From NCBI RefSeq assembly GCF_000378385.1, contig NZ_KB899663.1, forward strand, positions 41,417-105,416: DNA of 64,000 nt. Reading direction: 5' to 3'. Each line of letters opens with the position of its first letter. Position 1 is the stretch's first letter. Shown piece by piece: positions 63,901 through 64,000 of this stretch. The notes beneath the pieces were generated by a model that was not told the DNA's origin, searched no databases, and worked only from the letters and a program-made list of their open reading frames with translations. The translations under genes were made by a program, and so were the position numbers. This DNA is from Paenibacillus daejeonensis DSM 15491 (GTDB lineage Bacteria > Bacillota > Bacilli > Paenibacillales > Paenibacillaceae).

Positions 63901-64000
63901 CCAGCCCCCGGCGCGTCTAGCCGCACAGCACTGCCACTATGCCGGTAGCCAGCTGTATTGGCGCGGGTAATGCTGCCTGAACCACCAGTATTGAAAGTCC
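60990..64000 (-). CDS. Large multidomain carbohydrate-binding protein, 5' end outside the window
   Basis: At least 1,003 codons; the frame is open to the window edge (TFNTGGSGSITRANTAGYR precedes the first GTG at 63926), so the gene is partial. It contains two CBM-like beta-sandwiches (RASFKYRTSF region; NGSFERPVPNNGWDTV followed by TRWDGITIEPW), a long helical domain (WTNVYGYTYPKHSPDGHVN, AHLLAQLGYLKQDAKMLELA, SHEIMLVWDAMHAFAYLKEAG) resembling an (alpha/alpha)6 barrel, and C-terminal beta domains (GWHTLRFDTPGSMGVLNL). There is no SLH module in the visible part. Probably exported and acting on polysaccharide; I cannot name a GH or PL family. Confidence 0.8.
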   Translation of the reverse strand, partial: TFNTGGSGSITRANTAGYRHSGSAVRLDAPGAGDHAALTQAALPVEPYSTYRASFKYRTSFVSGEARLQVLFKSADGLTLSNPYTTLMTEEHDRFATSAELDVTAPPGAVSATVVAEVEYGLVWVDTVVFQDIANQVVNGSFERPVPNNGWDTVTSPASSGATTEWLAAGGHDLGGAMQVTTSGTAEEVILNQSPIPLVDGIRRFKINVLYQIVDTDSTHQSRVRLTWLDATGMPLGAWAPFEAEAFDSSGEWRRLTQVLLKPEDAAQLRLELISGGGVGETRWDGITIEPWLDLYKADGTLASDIEMAYDWSNEIPPDVYWSLIPEATTTPAQGSVWTSELVRRHFFGLDGYYYLNAYSPINNKLALGQLSTLPVTVGVAAGPNDPSSVFAGDLPYNPIVSPTGPGNEYYQGGNQSAAGNHAVMNRLTGDPSFRDRSDDMVNFSFYTQYTPDGDNDFVRNHYPDEWQTLLDTGRNVAYRGGWDYKFNWNWTNVYGYTYPKHSPDGHVNAQIGARLIHAYHVNGDPELLDAVYDYAYYQFPRTGFNKGSYRGRTYYYTGYGPSTTGIPDDASNPLGDASDNVNAAKAHLLAQLGYLKQDAKMLELARGLLWYLVREYEYDRAFFYDAAENPLNTTRAVLDQSHEIMLVWDAMHAFAYLKEAGVEIGPEEDVWLDAYDMTAETGLWYQGSRHLKALKAYDGTLAPDETLTVVTYVQVNGEGQYADVVWFDELGTETVRPASLDVRVSRVVPPTSGEPDWTVDPSRDAVLTVMPELLETEGMVLPWSLAKGEMYRIAYDVTLTPDFDRLTDTMPNSGLAIPAAGGTEMVGGMAPPLSIDLNVDASSMLSYPAQLYFPFASAIGAELELGVAPASSTYVPPVAVSPADSYRFHFKDLAPVSVTGPFTNGIYGHTTFKGSIAYSIFVPDTAPASADYSVTLERLIGDSAYQASIDNAPLAAETLVSSTLRTSTHDLGTVTLTPGWHTLRFDTPGSMGVLNLTLTAQ

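Overview
The window looks like a chromosomal segment of a low-GC-lineage Gram-positive soil bacterium of the Paenibacillaceae (Paenibacillus-like). The evidence is S-layer-homology (SLH) proteins, LplB/YtcP-type sugar importers with lipoprotein binding proteins, abundant glycoside hydrolases, strong AGGAGG ribosome-binding sites, GTG/TTG starts and moderately high GC. I see no rRNA, tRNA, phage genes, transposases or CRISPR array.

Layout. 1-8309: end of a repeat array, then a 2,082-residue exported GLUG-repeat surface protein and an SLH-anchored partner. 8437-9147: DUF421 membrane protein. 9212-18680: a Kdp potassium system, with KdpE and a short KdpD-type kinase facing left, and a small membrane ORF, kdpF, kdpA, kdpB, kdpC and a tandemly duplicated KdpD N-terminal-domain gene facing right. 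KdpD is thus split, and its regulatory half doubled. 18646-26670: housekeeping and stress genes, including a folD-fchA one-carbon operon behind a ZTP riboswitch, a TrxB-like flavoprotein and an AAC(6')-like acetyltransferase. 27131-32871: a GH2 plus GH78 glycosidase operon. 33553-39904 (minus): YfbR-like nucleotidase, secreted multidomain 5'-nucleotidase, and a second SLH protein. 40136-45959: alpha/beta hydrolase, lipoprotein, inositol-phosphatase-like enzyme, and an AraC regulator divergent from a GH95 fucosidase. 46729-49471 (minus): an iron locus in which an AraC regulator frame runs without a stop into a siderophore-binding lipoprotein, with a Fur-box promoter at the junction, followed by a FhuF-like reductase. 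49812-60177: a sugar or amino-sugar locus (binding lipoprotein, two permeases, GntR-SBP fusion regulator, NodB-like protein, PLP aminotransferase, two Gfo/Idh/MocA oxidoreductases) with shared GTAYGATAY boxes. 60990-64000: 3' part of a very large secreted protein that runs off the window.

The most unusual signal is not a gene. Four intergenic arrays (1-153, 32978-33410, 46113-46602, 60275-60900) use the same 51-bp period with different spacer sequences. Two share the 9-mer AAGTAACAT and two share a CTCCAACGAAAGTTTCTT core. The three complete arrays lie in gaps between convergent operons, and near 60684 the core flips orientation without losing the 51-bp register. That suggests selection on site spacing rather than simple duplication or coding.
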